A DNA stretch of 64,000 nt from Serinus canaria (lineage: Eukaryota > Chordata > Aves > Passeriformes > Fringillidae), in the NCBI RefSeq assembly GCF_022539315.1, contig NC_066343.1, positions 47,007,378 to 47,071,377 on the forward strand, given 5' to 3'. How positions within the stretch are numbered: position 1 is the stretch's first letter; the number at the start of each line of letters is the position of its first letter. Below, in pieces: positions 50,186-62,500 of this stretch. The notes beneath the pieces are model-generated. The model was given only the letters and a program-made list of their open reading frames with translations. It ran no database searches and was not told where the DNA came from. A program made the position numbers and the translations under genes.

Positions 50186-53100
50186 CTTTCTAGGGAATAT
50201 ATCATCATGAGATTTGTTCAGAGGCTGGATTAAAGGATCATTATATTTAGAGATGTTACTAAATTTTTTTACAAGTAAAAAAAAAAAAAGCAGGGTGAAA
50301 AACATGAAAGGCATGGAAAACTCATTGCTTATGCTCTCAATATTCTACTCCTTCTATTTTTAATAGAAAAAACCACATGTTAAATTTCATAAAACATATG
50401 AGTATTTATTTAATGTCTTACTGTGATTACTATCTTTCCTGAGGCAATCCAGAAGAGTGTTTGGGCCGCTATTTGTGTTCCTTTGCTGAACTTGCTTTTT
50501 ATCACCAAAGGCAGCAAAGAATTACTATTATTTTAGATTTAAAAAGGAAAAAAAATGAATACATTTAATTGTATTCAGAACAAATTCTACTAATGTGTTG
50601 CTAGATCACTGTGTTCTGCTTTATCCATGTACATCAGTCTTTTCAAGAGAAAGGTCAGGGTTTTGTATGTGAAAAGGATACGATATGTAAATCAATAATT
50701 TACTGTTAGTATAATTTAAATTGTAAGTATTGTACAACAAGTTGAATTAGACCAAAATTGGTTATTAAAGGACAGAATGACAAATAAACCACAAGCCCAA
50801 ATATTGTTACAGCAAAAATTCTTAAACATAATAATACAGTTATTTCTTTTACAAAAACACTTCCTGATGTTTCCCCCTTTTTCTGGTGTTGTGCTCATAT
50901 TGTCAGTGCTCCTGTGGGGTCTTGGAGTAGATGGCTTCAGTCTGGTAGCAGAGGCTGTAACAGCAAGTTCTAATAACCTTAAGTCTGAGAAATTCAGTCC
51001 TCATGTTGACCCCTCTTCCTCCCTTGAGGATCCACCTGGAGTAGTTTTTATGTCTGCTAGCACAGTTTTATGCTTGGCTGTTTCTTCACCAATGTGCAGG
51101 TTGATGTTACATATGATTTTATTACATACTATGCCTTTTGTCTATGCCAGGTGCTATTTCCCCTTCCCTTTGTTGCCCCGCAGTTTAACTGATTGTCAGA
51201 GCATTGGAGAACTAGTGCCAGGCTGGGCCTCTTTTTTGGCAGTCCGGTGGTGCTCATTTGCACAATGTCTCCACTTCTCAAAGCCTCTGCTGTCATAGCA
51301 AGCCTTCCCTCTATGAATACCAGTGTATTAGGGTCATAAATACCTCATTCTGCCCACAGTAGCCTCTTGCTATGACTGTAAAAACTGCAGCTGTAACATC
51401 CAAAAGGTAACTAAAGGTGACCCAAGTTAGTGATGGCCACCTGTCAGAAGTTTCTGTTACAGCTAAAAACATGAGAATGAATCTGCAGGCATGTTTAGGC
51501 AGAGAAAGCCTCAGTGCTGAAGCCTTCCAAACCATGCTGGAAGCCTGTTACTAGCAGAACCATGTCAACATCACTGGACTACAGCATTCAGGCATTTCCA
51601 TTTTATGTTGCTTCTCAATCAATGCATTTATTTAAAATGCATTGTATGAAATAAGTAAGTATAAGGACTGCGAAAAACATGTTTACTAATAGCTGTTACT
51701 TTTATTAAATATGTATTGCTGTAATTCCCTGTCACAAAGTCACATTGGACCATGACCATTCCCTTGAAAGGATGAAAGCCTGCAGATGGAGTAGAAAACA
51801 GCAATATAGGAAAGTATCAATAGGATATTTTGAATGAAACATATTTTACCTTTTTTTGATCAAAACACATGTTACCATTTTTTCTAATTCTTTGTGCTAG
51901 AAAATGGTCTCTCTGCATAGATGAGAGTGAGTGTAATGTACTTTCCTGGGACTGTGAAAAAGAAAACTGAGATCTGTGTCCTATCATGGCAAAGTAAACA
52001 AGAAATGGGGCACTGAAAAAAACGTAAGCACACTTAGAGTCAGTCACTCTTCTTCCCTCACTAAAGCCATTCTTGTAAGAGATAATATTATGGTTGTGTG
52101 CCATCATCAAAGATGGAAAGTGAACGCTTTGAAAGAGACAGAACCACCTTGTACAGGTAGTGGGCTGTCCTGGATGCCCCCCTCGGACGGGACAGGCGGG
52201 CGTGGTGGCGGCAGGACCGTGCTGGACAGGGCTCTGGCACTGCTGCCGCTGCCCGCGCTGTCGGCAGAGGCAGCAGCCGACCAGCTGTGCCCCGTGCCTG
52301 CCTCACCAGCTTGTCTGCAGCTGCTTGTGCTTTGTGGTGCTTCGCTGCTCCTTTCAAGTGCTTTGCAAAAACTCTGTTTCAGATGTTACATGGAGAGAAA
52401 TTGAATTTCCTCCCATTTTTCTCACCATACCTAATGCCATAATTTTTATAAGCAGAGCCTTTTCAAAAGAAAATGCCTCAGGTGGCTTATCCCTTGCCCA
52501 TTTAGCTGAGCATGGACATGTATCTGAGCTGAACAGGGATGGGATTACTTATATTTTTAAAGGAAAATTCATGTGTATGTGTTTAGATTCAGATGCTAAG
52601 CCAACAGTGTTCCAATTCTTATTACTGAATCTCTTTTATACCAGATTTTAAATCTTTATCTCCAGGATGTTTATAAAAATAGCTTCTCTACTGGCATTGA
52701 GATTTTGTAGTTCTCATTTTAACATTACTTTTAATCAAATTGATGAGCCATTACTGAATATTACATACTGGATTGCTAGCTTGCTTGCTTATCTTTTAAA
52801 TGGTGATAATCCAGCCAGTGTTTTTCATTAAAAATACTGCTAGCTTTTAGATAATTTAATATGCACATTATAATGGCTTTGTTTTTGTTTTCTTTGCAAA
52901 GGCACATCAATGAAAAAAGAAACAACCGTCATATATTTGCAAAATTTCTTTTTTAAGATTCTTTCTTTTTTATATCTCAATATATGCAGCCTTTGTATTA
53001 GCTTGAAGTAACCTTCGATTAAATATAATTCATGTTTCTTACAAACATTTTTAAGGTTTTAAGTGAAATATTTTTTATTAATGGAACAAAGGAAAAATAC

Positions 53101-53504
53101 AGTGTTGGTGTATGTACAACTTACGAAAATACAAGTTTGATACACGGTGCATAGATGTGATGGCTTGCATACCAGAATATTTATTTCACATAGTTCAAAT
53201 TACAAAGATGCAAAATATAGCTCTTGTTTAAACTGCGTGAAAATCTGCATTATCAGGGTGTGACTGAGAGCCACGTGCTTCTAAATTTGTGTTCTTTGAA
53301 AGATGACCTGAATGCTAAGATTTTTCTTGACCATCTGCAACAAAATGGAAACCTTGTCGCATGCTACGGTGAAGATGTTGATAAAATAAAACTGTGTTTC
53401 ACCATTTTTCACACTTTGCTAAATTTTGGATTTCATGGTTCAGGTTAGTCATGTTAAATTAGAAACTGAGTTACAGTGTAAATATAGAAGTGGTTTCAGT
53501 GTGT
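50186..53504. other. Intronic stretch with an isolated CpG-rich patch
   Basis: Mostly AT-rich intron, but it contains the CpG-dense patch at 52155-52350. The longest frame in the window (50777-51298, + strand, 173 codons) is here. It has hydrophobic runs but no domain I recognise, and its codon pattern is not convincing, so I do not call it a gene. Confidence 0.65.
52155..52350. other. Isolated GC- and CpG-rich patch of unknown origin
   Basis: Between 52184 and 52353 I count 13 CpG dinucleotides, while the flanking intron has almost none for kilobases. The patch is clearly GC-rich and has GC-rich words such as GGCGGGCGTGG and GCCGCTGCCCGCG. Reading frames cross it on both strands, such as 51976-52404 (+) and 52357-52088 (-), but their residues (runs of A, L, P and G) follow from composition. 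I do not recognise a CR1 or LTR. It could be part of an unrecognised retroelement, a small CpG island serving as an alternative promoter, or a retroposed fragment. Confidence 0.7.
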
Positions 53505-53765
53505 CCAATGAGGTTTTGGCCATGGGTAGCAAGAAAAGCCCAGTGCCAGACACAGCTGGCTCCAGCTAGCTCGGCAACAGATCTGCCACAGGACACAGCT
53601 GAGCCTGTCAGTGAAGCTGGTGGTGCCTCTTCTGAAAGCATATTTAAGGAAGAAGTAAAATACTAGACAGGCAAAGGAGAAGGGAACAAAGACACAGTGG
53701 GAAACAACACAGGTTACATCTAGGGTAGAAGAGGAGGAGCTCCATGGCACAGCAGACTGCTACAG
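53505..53765 (+). mobile_element. Endogenous-retrovirus LTR fragment (plus strand), with TATA-like box
   Basis: The block order matches the 5' part of a common avian ERVL-type LTR: 'catgggtagcaag', 'ctggctccagctagc', 'cagatctgccacaggacac', 'gctgagcctgtcagtgaagc', 'tggtggtgcctcttctg', and then a TATA-like TATTTAAGG at 53641-53649. The remainder before 'gagctccatggcac' is more diverged, and the sequence after 53765 returns to AT-rich intron. No retroviral coding sequence follows. It is a truncated LTR copy; family name withheld because it rests on memory. Confidence 0.7.
53641..53649 (+). promoter_or_regulatory. TATA-like box of the LTR fragment
   Basis: TATTTAAGG sits at the position where this LTR group has its core promoter, about 135 bp from the left edge of the recognisable LTR. 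Whether it is active cannot be told from sequence. Confidence 0.4.
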
Positions 53766-55389
53766 TGCTGCTTTTTGGAGACAGGAAGATAGTGTTTTAA
53801 TTTTTGTGTTTAATGCTCACTATGCAGACCTGCTTTAACCAGCACAAAATTTCAATAATTTTTCTTAGGTCTGTTTTACCCACTAGAGAAGCTGCTGAGC
53901 ATCCTCAGGCAATGCCTTCTTGATCTCCATGAGCTCATCCAGTGTGGCCATGCAATTGCCCTGCTTTCAGTCTGACCCAGCTCATTCAGCCTCTTTTCTC
54001 CTCATGCCCTAAGTGCAGAGGAAGGACTGTGAGTGAGCAAGTAACTGGGTGGGAGTTCAGCTCTTTGCCAAAGCTAACCTACCACAAGAGAGAAAGAGTC
54101 AAGTGAGCTAGTGCATGTCTCATAAGATATCCTTGATACTGTAAGTCTTGCTTGCTTTGGAGTTTGGTGCTAAATTGGGAGTAAGTTCTAGAAAATAGCC
54201 AAACTACACCAGCTAGGGCAAATACTGAGAACAGAAGTCATGTCCAAGCATGTGGTTATCTTTATAGTAGCAATTCTGGAGAAGAAAATAAATAGCATAA
54301 TCATTGAAAGGATTGTCATTCAGCAGGCTGTAATTTCCATCTGACTTTTTCGAAAGTAGCACAGTTTCTACAGACTTCTAAGTACAGGCAGATTTATGTA
54401 ATGTATACGCTTTACTTTAGTGTGTATGAAAGCTATGAACAGAGTCCTCTTGATGTGAGCACAGAACTTCTCTAGCACTGAACAAAGATTTGTCTGCTGC
54501 CTCCTTCACTGTACCTACCATCTGTCTTGGGTGTGTCATCTCAGTGCCTGCTTCCAAGATGCTAATTCAGACTTAAATGGTTTTTTTATCAAATATAATA
54601 ATGAGAAATGTTAAAAAGCATACAGAGAAATAAAACCTCTGCAGGAGATTTTCTCAGCCACTCATAATTGAATAAAGATACTACTTCATTAGCAGCTGAT
54701 TTTTAAATGTGGCTCATGCAACTCTCCAGATAAATGAAAGACAGTAGGGTAACAGAGAGTAAATTAGAGTATTAAATAACGTGCACTAGCCTTGCTGACT
54801 TTGCTGAAATTCATCCACTTTTTTTTATTTAAAAAAATGAAAGCATAATAATAAAGTTCCCACATAAGTGAGGAAACTTTATGTTCACTTCCAACCTGTT
54901 TCAGTCTGTGTCTCTCTATCTATCTGTCTATGTCCCAAGTGTTTAAATGTGTTTAAATTAAAATGTTATGTTATTTAGAATTCTCACACCTTGCTTTTCC
55001 ATAAGAAACAGTCACTATTGACTATCTGATTCATTCAGGAAGTCCCTGAAAAGGTTGAGCATTTCTTAAAAATACTGAATTTTTAAAACCAACATATTGA
55101 AAGGTTTTATGGTTTTGTTACTTTGTTAAAATTCTGTTACATTGTGGTGACCTATGCAGTTTTCTCTTTGTATCTTCAAAAGGTTGAAAATAACTTCTCT
55201 GAAGTAAAACCTGAATTTTACAGGGATTCACTGACTTCCCCAAATTTTTTCTTCTGTTTACATTAACATATGTGTATTTGCAGAATTCTGAAAGCTTTGA
55301 CACCTGTGAAAAGGGAAGTTGGTCTCTTTGAAGCGTTACTACCTTTCAGTGGGAATTAAATTTCTCAAATTGCTCTTAGACTTTGGTGG

Positions 55390-55431
55390 TTAAGGAAATA
55401 TATGCCCACCATTAAGGAAATATATGCCCAC
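55390..55431. repeat. 22-bp tandem duplication, two copies
   Basis: TTAAGGAAATATATGCCCAC is at 55390-55409 and again at 55412-55431 with no differences. A recent local duplication. Confidence 0.9.
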
Positions 55432-55720
55432 GTTCTCCTTTAGTGATTTCATGTGTATGAGGTTTCTGGGTTGGTCATCTGGTATTTTGTTATGGTTTCC
55501 TACATCAAAAATAACAGAAATATTGTAGGAAACAAAGCTCATAAGTAAATTTACAGAATATACATTTGTGAGTAATTTATGCTGGTATTCCTGCATTCAC
55601 TTCAGTGTTAGATGAGAATGAAAAATGAGTTGAGCTTGTTTTAATTGATAGTTCATTGATAGGATTTATATTATTTTAATTATTTGATATTTCTTTAAAG
55701 GTATATGAGTTGAGGCTTTT

Positions 55721-55738
55721 GTGTGTGTGTGTGTGTGT
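55721..55738 (+). repeat. (GT)9 microsatellite
   Basis: Nine GT units in AT-rich intron. Confidence 0.9.
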
Positions 55739-56554
55739 CTGTTAAAGCCATGGTTGACTACCTATTCCCATTTACTTTAGCAAGCCAGTTTCCAGATCAG
55801 TGATCAGTCATTTGTTGCTTCTCTCTCTGAGGACAAAACTGGTTTTCAGCAACCCAGGTCACATCCAGTAGTAAGAACAAATCTATAGCAAAAAAACATC
55901 ACTAAGGAAAGGGTAAAAGATGGTGAGTAGTCAGGGTCTTCACCTTGTTCTGACATTGTAGTCTAGAGAAGAGAGATGGTTGTGTTTGAGTAGGAGGTTG
56001 ATAATGTTTATTATCCCTGTTATTTATTATGTGGAGTTAACCTCTAGCAGCATGACTGACACAGGCAACACCTCAGTAGCTGTGCAGTTGCTCTGTCTGC
56101 CATATGAACACAGTTATTTCCTTAAATTGGTTGCACACCTCCCTGTAAAGACCTCCTATAACATCTTTGAAAGCAATTTTGTCAAAGTGATGCTAGTCAG
56201 AATATTTCTACTTTTGTGTTGTTACTTCTCTATCACACTGTCTTCTGTACATAGGAAAAAAATAATCTTGGGTTTTTAAAAATTAGTTTTTGAAAACAGA
56301 AATCAATGTGTGTGTTACTGGCTCTGCCTGTGTGAAAGAGTTTGGTGTATTAAGAATCAATTCTAATGGCCTTTTGAGGAACAAACCGTAGGTCATCTGT
56401 GTACTATAGCTCGAAGGGAGAGAAAACTCTTCTTTCAGCGTACATGAAAAGTGCCTAATCCAAACCTCCAGGACTGAAATAGCATCTTGTATCAGTCAAG
56501 GTCTGAGATCTTTCTGGGTTTGTCACCTGATGCAAAAGTAGTTCAGGTGGTTCA

Positions 56555-57247
56555 TGTGTAATGAGCTGGCCACTGTGTGTGGTCACAGCCCAGAGAGCCA
56601 AACGTGTCCTGGGCTGCATCCAGAGCAGTGTGGGCAGCAGGGTCAGGGAGGGGATTCTGCCCCTCTGCTCTGCTCTGCTCTGCTCTGCTCTGCTCTGCTC
56701 TGCTCTGCTCAGCTCTGCTCTGCTGAGACCCCAGCTGCAGTGCTGCATCAGCTCTGGAGTCCCAGAGCAGGAGGAACATGGACCTGTTGAAGTAAGTCCA
56801 GAGAAGGGCATGAGGTTGATAAGAGGACTCGAACATTTCCTTATGAGGACAGACTGAAGAAGTTGTGCCTGCTCCACCTGGAGAAGAGAAAGCTGCGTGG
56901 AGACATCACAGCAACTTCCAGGATCTGAAGGGGGCCTGCAGGGAAGGTGGAGAGGGATTTTTCATAAGGAACTACAATGATAGGACTTGTGAGAATGGCT
57001 TCAAATAGAAAGATAGGAAATTAAGATGTGATATTAGGAAGAAATTTTTACTGTGAGAGTGGTGAGGCATTGAAAAAGGGTCCTCTGGAGGTTATGGATT
57101 CCCCAGCCCCAGCAGTGTTCAAACCTAGGTCAGATGGGACTTTAAGCAGCCTGGTCTAGTGGGATGTGTCCCTTCTCATGACAGGGGGATTGTGACTGGA
57201 CGATCTTTACAGTCCATTCCATACCCTTAACATTTTAGGATTCTAAG
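56555..57247 (+). mobile_element. CR1 LINE 3' part containing a CTCTG array
   Basis: Blocks in order: 'acgtgtcctgggctgcatcc', 'gcagggtcagggaggggatt', a CTCTG array, 'tgagaccccagctgcagtgc', 'tggacctgttgaagtaagtc', 'ctccacctggagaagagaaa', 'aagaaatttttactgtgag' and 'gcctggtctagtgggatgtg'. It ends 'aacattttaggattctaag' near 57247, a decayed CR1 terminus. The reading frames here (56455-56877 and three overlapping ones, up to 140 codons) owe their length to the pentanucleotide array, which lacks stops in several frames. Confidence 0.93.
56663..56724 (+). repeat. (CTCTG)n pentanucleotide array inside CR1
   Basis: CTCTG units run without interruption from 56663 to about 56710, continue after one AG interruption and stop near 56724, about twelve units. 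Most CR1 copies I know have only two or three units here, so the array has expanded. On the minus strand it reads as SRAEQ repeats. Confidence 0.92.
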
Positions 57248-59062
57248 ATATTGGAAAACAACTTAAAAATATTATGAACTCATTTGCATCTTAGTTTTAC
57301 TTTCTTAATCATTCATTCATTCAGACAAGAGACTTAAATTGTGATTGGATAGATTGCTAAATGTTTACAAATCTGTTTATTTTAATAAGATGCTTCTTGC
57401 ATCTGAAACACTGTATAAGCAATATTTCCACTTCCAGATTGCCTCCCTCATTTACATTTACTATGGAATAGAACTGCTGAAGTGAAACTGGTGCAGGAAG
57501 GACTGTGGAATTATTTAGCTTCAACACCTGTTGGGAGGTGCTGTCAGTCAAAACCTGGAGTGGAAAAGATAACTGGTTTTGTTAGGAACAGAAAAGTTTG
57601 TAGTTGCAAAGTTCTCGTGCAAAGGCTGTTAATTATTGTTAATTAATTGAATTGAATTAATTATTGTTAATTAAATGAACAAGAAAATAGAATATAATGC
57701 TCATTATCTAAATAAATTTCTGGGAAATGTATAGAATTTTACAGTTCCTGTTAAGGACATTTTTTAAATGAAACTAGTGTGTGTTGACTCACTTTGGATG
57801 CATTTAAATTCTGTCATCCTAAATTAGTTTTCAGAAGGTATTTTGAACACTTTTATTTCATCATAAGTAGTCAGTTGAAAGAATAGCACTCAAGCCTTTC
57901 TTGCTGCACCATAGTGTGGAATTCACATTATTTCTAGATTACTGTATGAATTCTTTACTTTCATTGGTTGCCTTATGACTGTTTTAAACTCTGGCCTTGA
58001 AGGGTGGTGAAAATGCATTGACACATGAAAAACCAAATCCAGAATAGTTTTCCTGGATTCTCTTTGCAGTGAGTAAAATCCAAAAGATTTGGTGAAAGCT
58101 TCTTTTTCTGGGAAAATTTAAATTTGCCCTAAGGGTCTTGTACAAGAAGGTCATCATCATGCATTGAAGAGCACAGCATGGTTTTGTAACGTTGTGAAGA
58201 ACACCTTAGCACTGCTGTTACAATATTTATCAGGAGAAGCATATTTGAAGCATTAGAATGTTTAAAACTATTTTGAATAATGCAAATACCAAAGTCAGCT
58301 AATACAATATCTTTGGGATTTAATCACAGTAATAAAAAAATTACCATTAAATTCTTGGCATAAATAAAATGCAGCAAAATTAATGGCCTTGTAACATAAA
58401 GTAGGCACTGTTGGTTATAGTCTAGAAGCTATATGTCAGTCCAGTTGGTTTTCATTATTTAGATGCCTGCTGAAAATGTTTTATTTATAAACAGTAAAAC
58501 AGATTACTTAAATGCACTCTGAGACCAATTCACATCAGCAAGAAACATGAGGGTATCATCCTGTTCTGACCTTCTGATTTCTTAAGAGATTCAAAAATAA
58601 TGCAGAATTCCAAGACTAAAGTTCAGCTGCATCATTAGTGTTTTATTTTGCCATGCAGTTTACCTTAGCAAGTGGTCAAAGCACAGACCAAAAACTGATA
58701 AAAAAATAGCACATAAATGCATTTTGACATAAAATAAAACCCTGTTAATAAATGTATATCTGAATCTGATAAACTTTAACTTGTACTTTGGCAGAACAAA
58801 ACCATTTCTGCCTAGATACAATAAAGACATGTAGGTATCCAGCAGCCCACCACCAGGTATATAAATGTATTATTTGCATGTTTGAGGTGGGCTGCCCAAT
58901 ATAACAGCAGTGAAGGCGTGTGAATATTATGGTGTTATATCCTGCTAAAATGTTTGGGTGAAGTGCTGTAACCCTGAGGATTGAACATGCATGTCTCATA
59001 ATGTGACCCCTGCATTTACAGAATTTGCCTCTTTCTTTGTTTGAATTTTGGAGTTTTTTTGG
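57248..59062. other. Intronic stretch without recognised genes
   Basis: AT-rich intron. A 16-base sequence AATTATTGTTAATTAA occurs twice, at 57631-57646 and 57659-57674. No exon, element or RNA gene was recognised. Confidence 0.7.
57631..57674. repeat. 16-bp direct repeat, period 28
   Basis: AATTATTGTTAATTAA is present twice with AATTGAATTG-type sequence between. An AT-rich local duplication. Confidence 0.85.
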
Positions 59063-59530
59063 TGTCATGATTTAACCCCATCCAGCATTTGAGCCCCACA
59101 CAGCTGCCCACTCATTCCTCCTCTAGTGGGATAGGTTAGAGAAACGGAAGAGTAAAAATAGGAAAGCTTAGGTATTGGGACCAGGGCAGTTTAATTAGAA
59201 AAGCAAAAGCCTTGTGCATAAACAAAACAAAGCAAGGCATTGATTCCCCCCTTCCAATGAGCAGGCAGGTGCTCAGCCATCCTCAAAAAGGAAGGACTCT
59301 GTCATGTGTAATGGTGCCTTAGGAAGACAAACACAATTACTTCCAAGATCATCCCTCTTCCTTTGTCACCCACAAGCTTTATGTACTGAGCGTGATGCCA
59401 CACGGTCTGGAACATCCCTGTGGTCACTTGGAGTCAACTGTCCTGGCTGTGTCTCCTCCCAACTTCTTGAGCACACCCTGTCTCCTCACTGGTGGAGCAG
59501 TGCAAGGTCTATCCTAGCAAAAAGCAGGTG
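59063..59530 (-). mobile_element. Endogenous-retrovirus LTR (minus strand), truncated
   Basis: The + strand shows the complement of a widespread avian LTR in order: 'gatttaaccccatccagc', 'cacacagctgcccactc', 'ctagtgggataggttagag', 'ggcagtttaattag', 'aaaacaaagcaaggcattga', 'tgagcaggcaggtgctcagc', 'gctttatgtactgagcgtg' and 'gtcctggctgtgtctcctcc'. The TATA-like region is TACATAAAG on the minus strand near 59376-59384, next to the altered 'catgacgtcat' segment. The left edge begins TGTCATG at 59063, plausible as an LTR terminus. The right end is cut off after 'gcaaaaagcagg'. There is no attached coding region, so it is a solo or fragmented LTR. Confidence 0.82.
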
Positions 59531-62500
59531 TTGCTGAGGTTCCCCCCTCCCCATCCTTTTTTTTTTTTTTTTTTTCTTTTTAAAAAGGGAAGACTGTCTT
59601 AGCTTGCTTTTTTTACAGTGGACTGTTTACACGTTTTCCCTCTTAATTTTACTTCAGCAATACAGTGTGGGATTTTGTTGGACATAAATAATAAGGCATA
59701 CAGTTAATGGTGTGGGAAATTGGCAGCCTCATATTCCTATCTTTGCACCAAATGTTAAGTTGCTTTAGTGGAGTATCAGCAGCAAGGACTAAGAGCACAG
59801 GCTGTGGGGAAATAGTGCCATGTTATAATTGAACTTTCTTCTGAATATCTGTTATGCAATCTGAAGCTCAGTGTAGTATTTTTACCTTGATCTTTTTCCA
59901 GGAAATTATTAACAGGTGAAAATGATTATATGTTCAGTAGTGCTGTTATCATTGTAAATCTTTGCTCAGCTACTCATGGTTTCATTTTCTGTTAACCTTA
60001 GATTATAAGAAGGGCATGAACACTGAAACATGTTTAGATAAAACCTCAGGACAGTATTTTTAATAAATGCACATGGCATGACTATGTTATTTCTTGAAAT
60101 AGCTATGCTATATTTTGAAGAACCTGTGTCATATGTCTCTATTCAGGTGCTTCCCACATACTTCATTCACATGAAGAGTGCACCCTGTTTGAAGTTTACA
60201 CTTCTGATACTGGAGGAAATTTCTTGACATAAAGGAGGGTTTTGTTAGCTAGACTAACCAGGGTAAGGAAAGAAAATATTAAGTAGCTGAGTCCGTAATA
60301 GTAACACTCTAACAGAGCTTTATTTTTGTCATTCCTTCTACCATTCCTGTGGTCTTGTGGTTGAATTAAAATGCACTTTTAATTTATATTGGTAAAAAAA
60401 ATGTTTATGGTATAATTTCTTGATTATTAAACCATGTTTAATAGTAAGTGATAATTTATATATTTACATGTCGATTCCATTTTTTTATTCCATGGGGTTT
60501 TCTGTATGTGTGGTTGTTGCTTTTTGAAGGCTCTATTGTTCACTTGTTATCTTGACAGAGATCTTGGGAGAGCATGAACAGAAAAGTCTGTGAAGTAAAG
60601 TTCACTAATGACAAAGAAACATAGCTTGTACAACTTTAGTCATAAACACCAAATGGGTTTATGGCTTAAGGTAAAGATTGATAAATGGAATATGCTAAAT
60701 AAAATCCTGAATAGGAACACTTGCCCAATATCTGTAGGCTATCTGTGAAACAGAAAAGTTAAAGCTTCATACTTTTATGCATTAGCCTGTGGAAACAATT
60801 TCACTTCTGAAATGCTTCAAGAACATTTGAGTATAATGGGCTTTGTACTGCCTGCCTTGGCTGTACCCTGTAGAGAGCACTCAGCCCATTCAGCTTGAAC
60901 TCCATTTTATCTAGCTCTCATCCATTAATTTTATCCTGACCTTGGGCATAAAATATATGCACTTTTTATGCTCCGTGCTTTTTGTGGAGAAAGAGGAATA
61001 GCATTACCCATCGATCACCATTATGAATTATATAGCTTAAAACAAACACAGGTCAGAGACAGATATGTTAAGAGCAGTTTTGTATTGATTCCATCACAAC
61101 ACTGAGTTAAAGGGGGAAAAAAAACCACATCAGAGTATAAATGATGAAAAGAGATTTGGAAAACAACAACAGCTATGAAGGAAACTTAAGAGCTTTACTT
61201 TAGGGTTGTTATTGGTAAAAACAAAAAAAAAATTTGCTATTAATAATACAATCTACCACTCTCTAATATATTTATTGTCATAGCTTAGAGTCTGCAGTGT
61301 ACTACAGCAATATGGTCTGTGTGTTTTACTGCTGCATTTTTTCCTGTTGAAAGCTTTTTTGTTAAAAGAAGCTTACACTGATTAGATCCTTTAATCTATA
61401 TTTAGGTCTAGTGGTAAAATATTTATACCATACTTCTTGCTATAGGCTCTTGTTATTCGTTTGTTACTCCAGTCCACTTGCAGAACACTGTCTTCCACTA
61501 CAACAAAATTGTATGTCTTGTTAGGATCTGTGACTGGTGCTAATGGCAGAAATTTTAACAAGCCTACCTATCACAGAATGCATCTCTACTGTAATGTACA
61601 TGGAGATAAAGATATCCTATTTCCATTGAGGAAATAATGACTTAAATAATACTACTGATGGAGGAGAAATGTTTTACACTGTGAGGCTTCCCTTTGGAAA
61701 GAAGAAAACTTAGGAACTTAGAGCTTTAAGTGCAAAGATATTATGAAACAACTTATTAGAGGAAAAGGCTAAAAAGTGTGGAATTTGACAAACACATGAT
61801 AATACCTTTGTGGTCTGTTTACTTACTAAAGTAAAAACATGGAACTCTTAAGTCGGAGACAGATATTTGTAACAGCCTTCCTTTGCCAGAGGTCAGAGTT
61901 TTGTTTTCAGTTTTGTAAGCAGTTTTCTCATGTAAAACTCTAAGTGTTCAAAATTCATTGAGTGATTCTTTGTCATTGCCATCCTCAGTTCATAGATTTT
62001 GCCCCATGATTTTTATGATGGTTTTTTTTCTGTTTATAAATCAGTGCTTTCTGTTCCTGGTTATGAAGGTACAGAGGCAGAGAGGTTCTATCAACACAGT
62101 AGCTTCTGTGGGGACTAGAGGATATGAAAACCTTTTTTCTGTTCAGCTGTGGATCAGCTAGTCAGAGGAGCTGTTAGTCCTGAATGTTCTTGGTGCTGGA
62201 GGCTGTCTTACCTGTACTTCCATTGTCTGGAGAATTTACACAAATGTAATGCAGCAGTCATCTGTTGGCAGTACTTTGGTAAAAATTAGTTTAGCTGTGA
62301 ATGTTTAAATACTAACTTGTATAGTAGTTCAAAGCCTTCCCATTGAGCTTCCCTATTTCCTGTTTCCTACTGTAGGAAAAGATACAGTTGGAAAAAAGTG
62401 GAAAACTTTAAGGTTAATTTTTTTTTCCCCTGTAGCTTACTGTCACATTGTGCTGGTAATAAAAATTACATGTTTCTTTACACCCTCAGGTCTTTTATAA

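Larger units (their letters stand above)
53766..56554. other. Intronic stretch without recognised genes
   Basis: AT-rich intron with a somewhat richer segment at 53880-54060 that I cannot identify. It holds a 22-bp tandem duplication at 55390-55431 and a GT dinucleotide array at 55721-55738. No exon or RNA gene was recognised. Confidence 0.7.

Noticed and set aside
50777..51298. The longest open frame in the window (173 codons, + strand)
   Set aside because: No recognised domain, no splice context matching PTPRD phases, and a composition like the surrounding intron. A frame of this length is possible by chance or from an old repeat.
51976..52404. Overlapping frames on both strands through the GC-rich patch
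   Set aside because: Rich in A, L, P, G and R on either strand, which follows from GC composition. No motif or start context supports a protein.
56455..56877. Frames with SRAEQ or LLCSA repeats on both strands
   Set aside because: They are translations of the CTCTG microsatellite within CR1.
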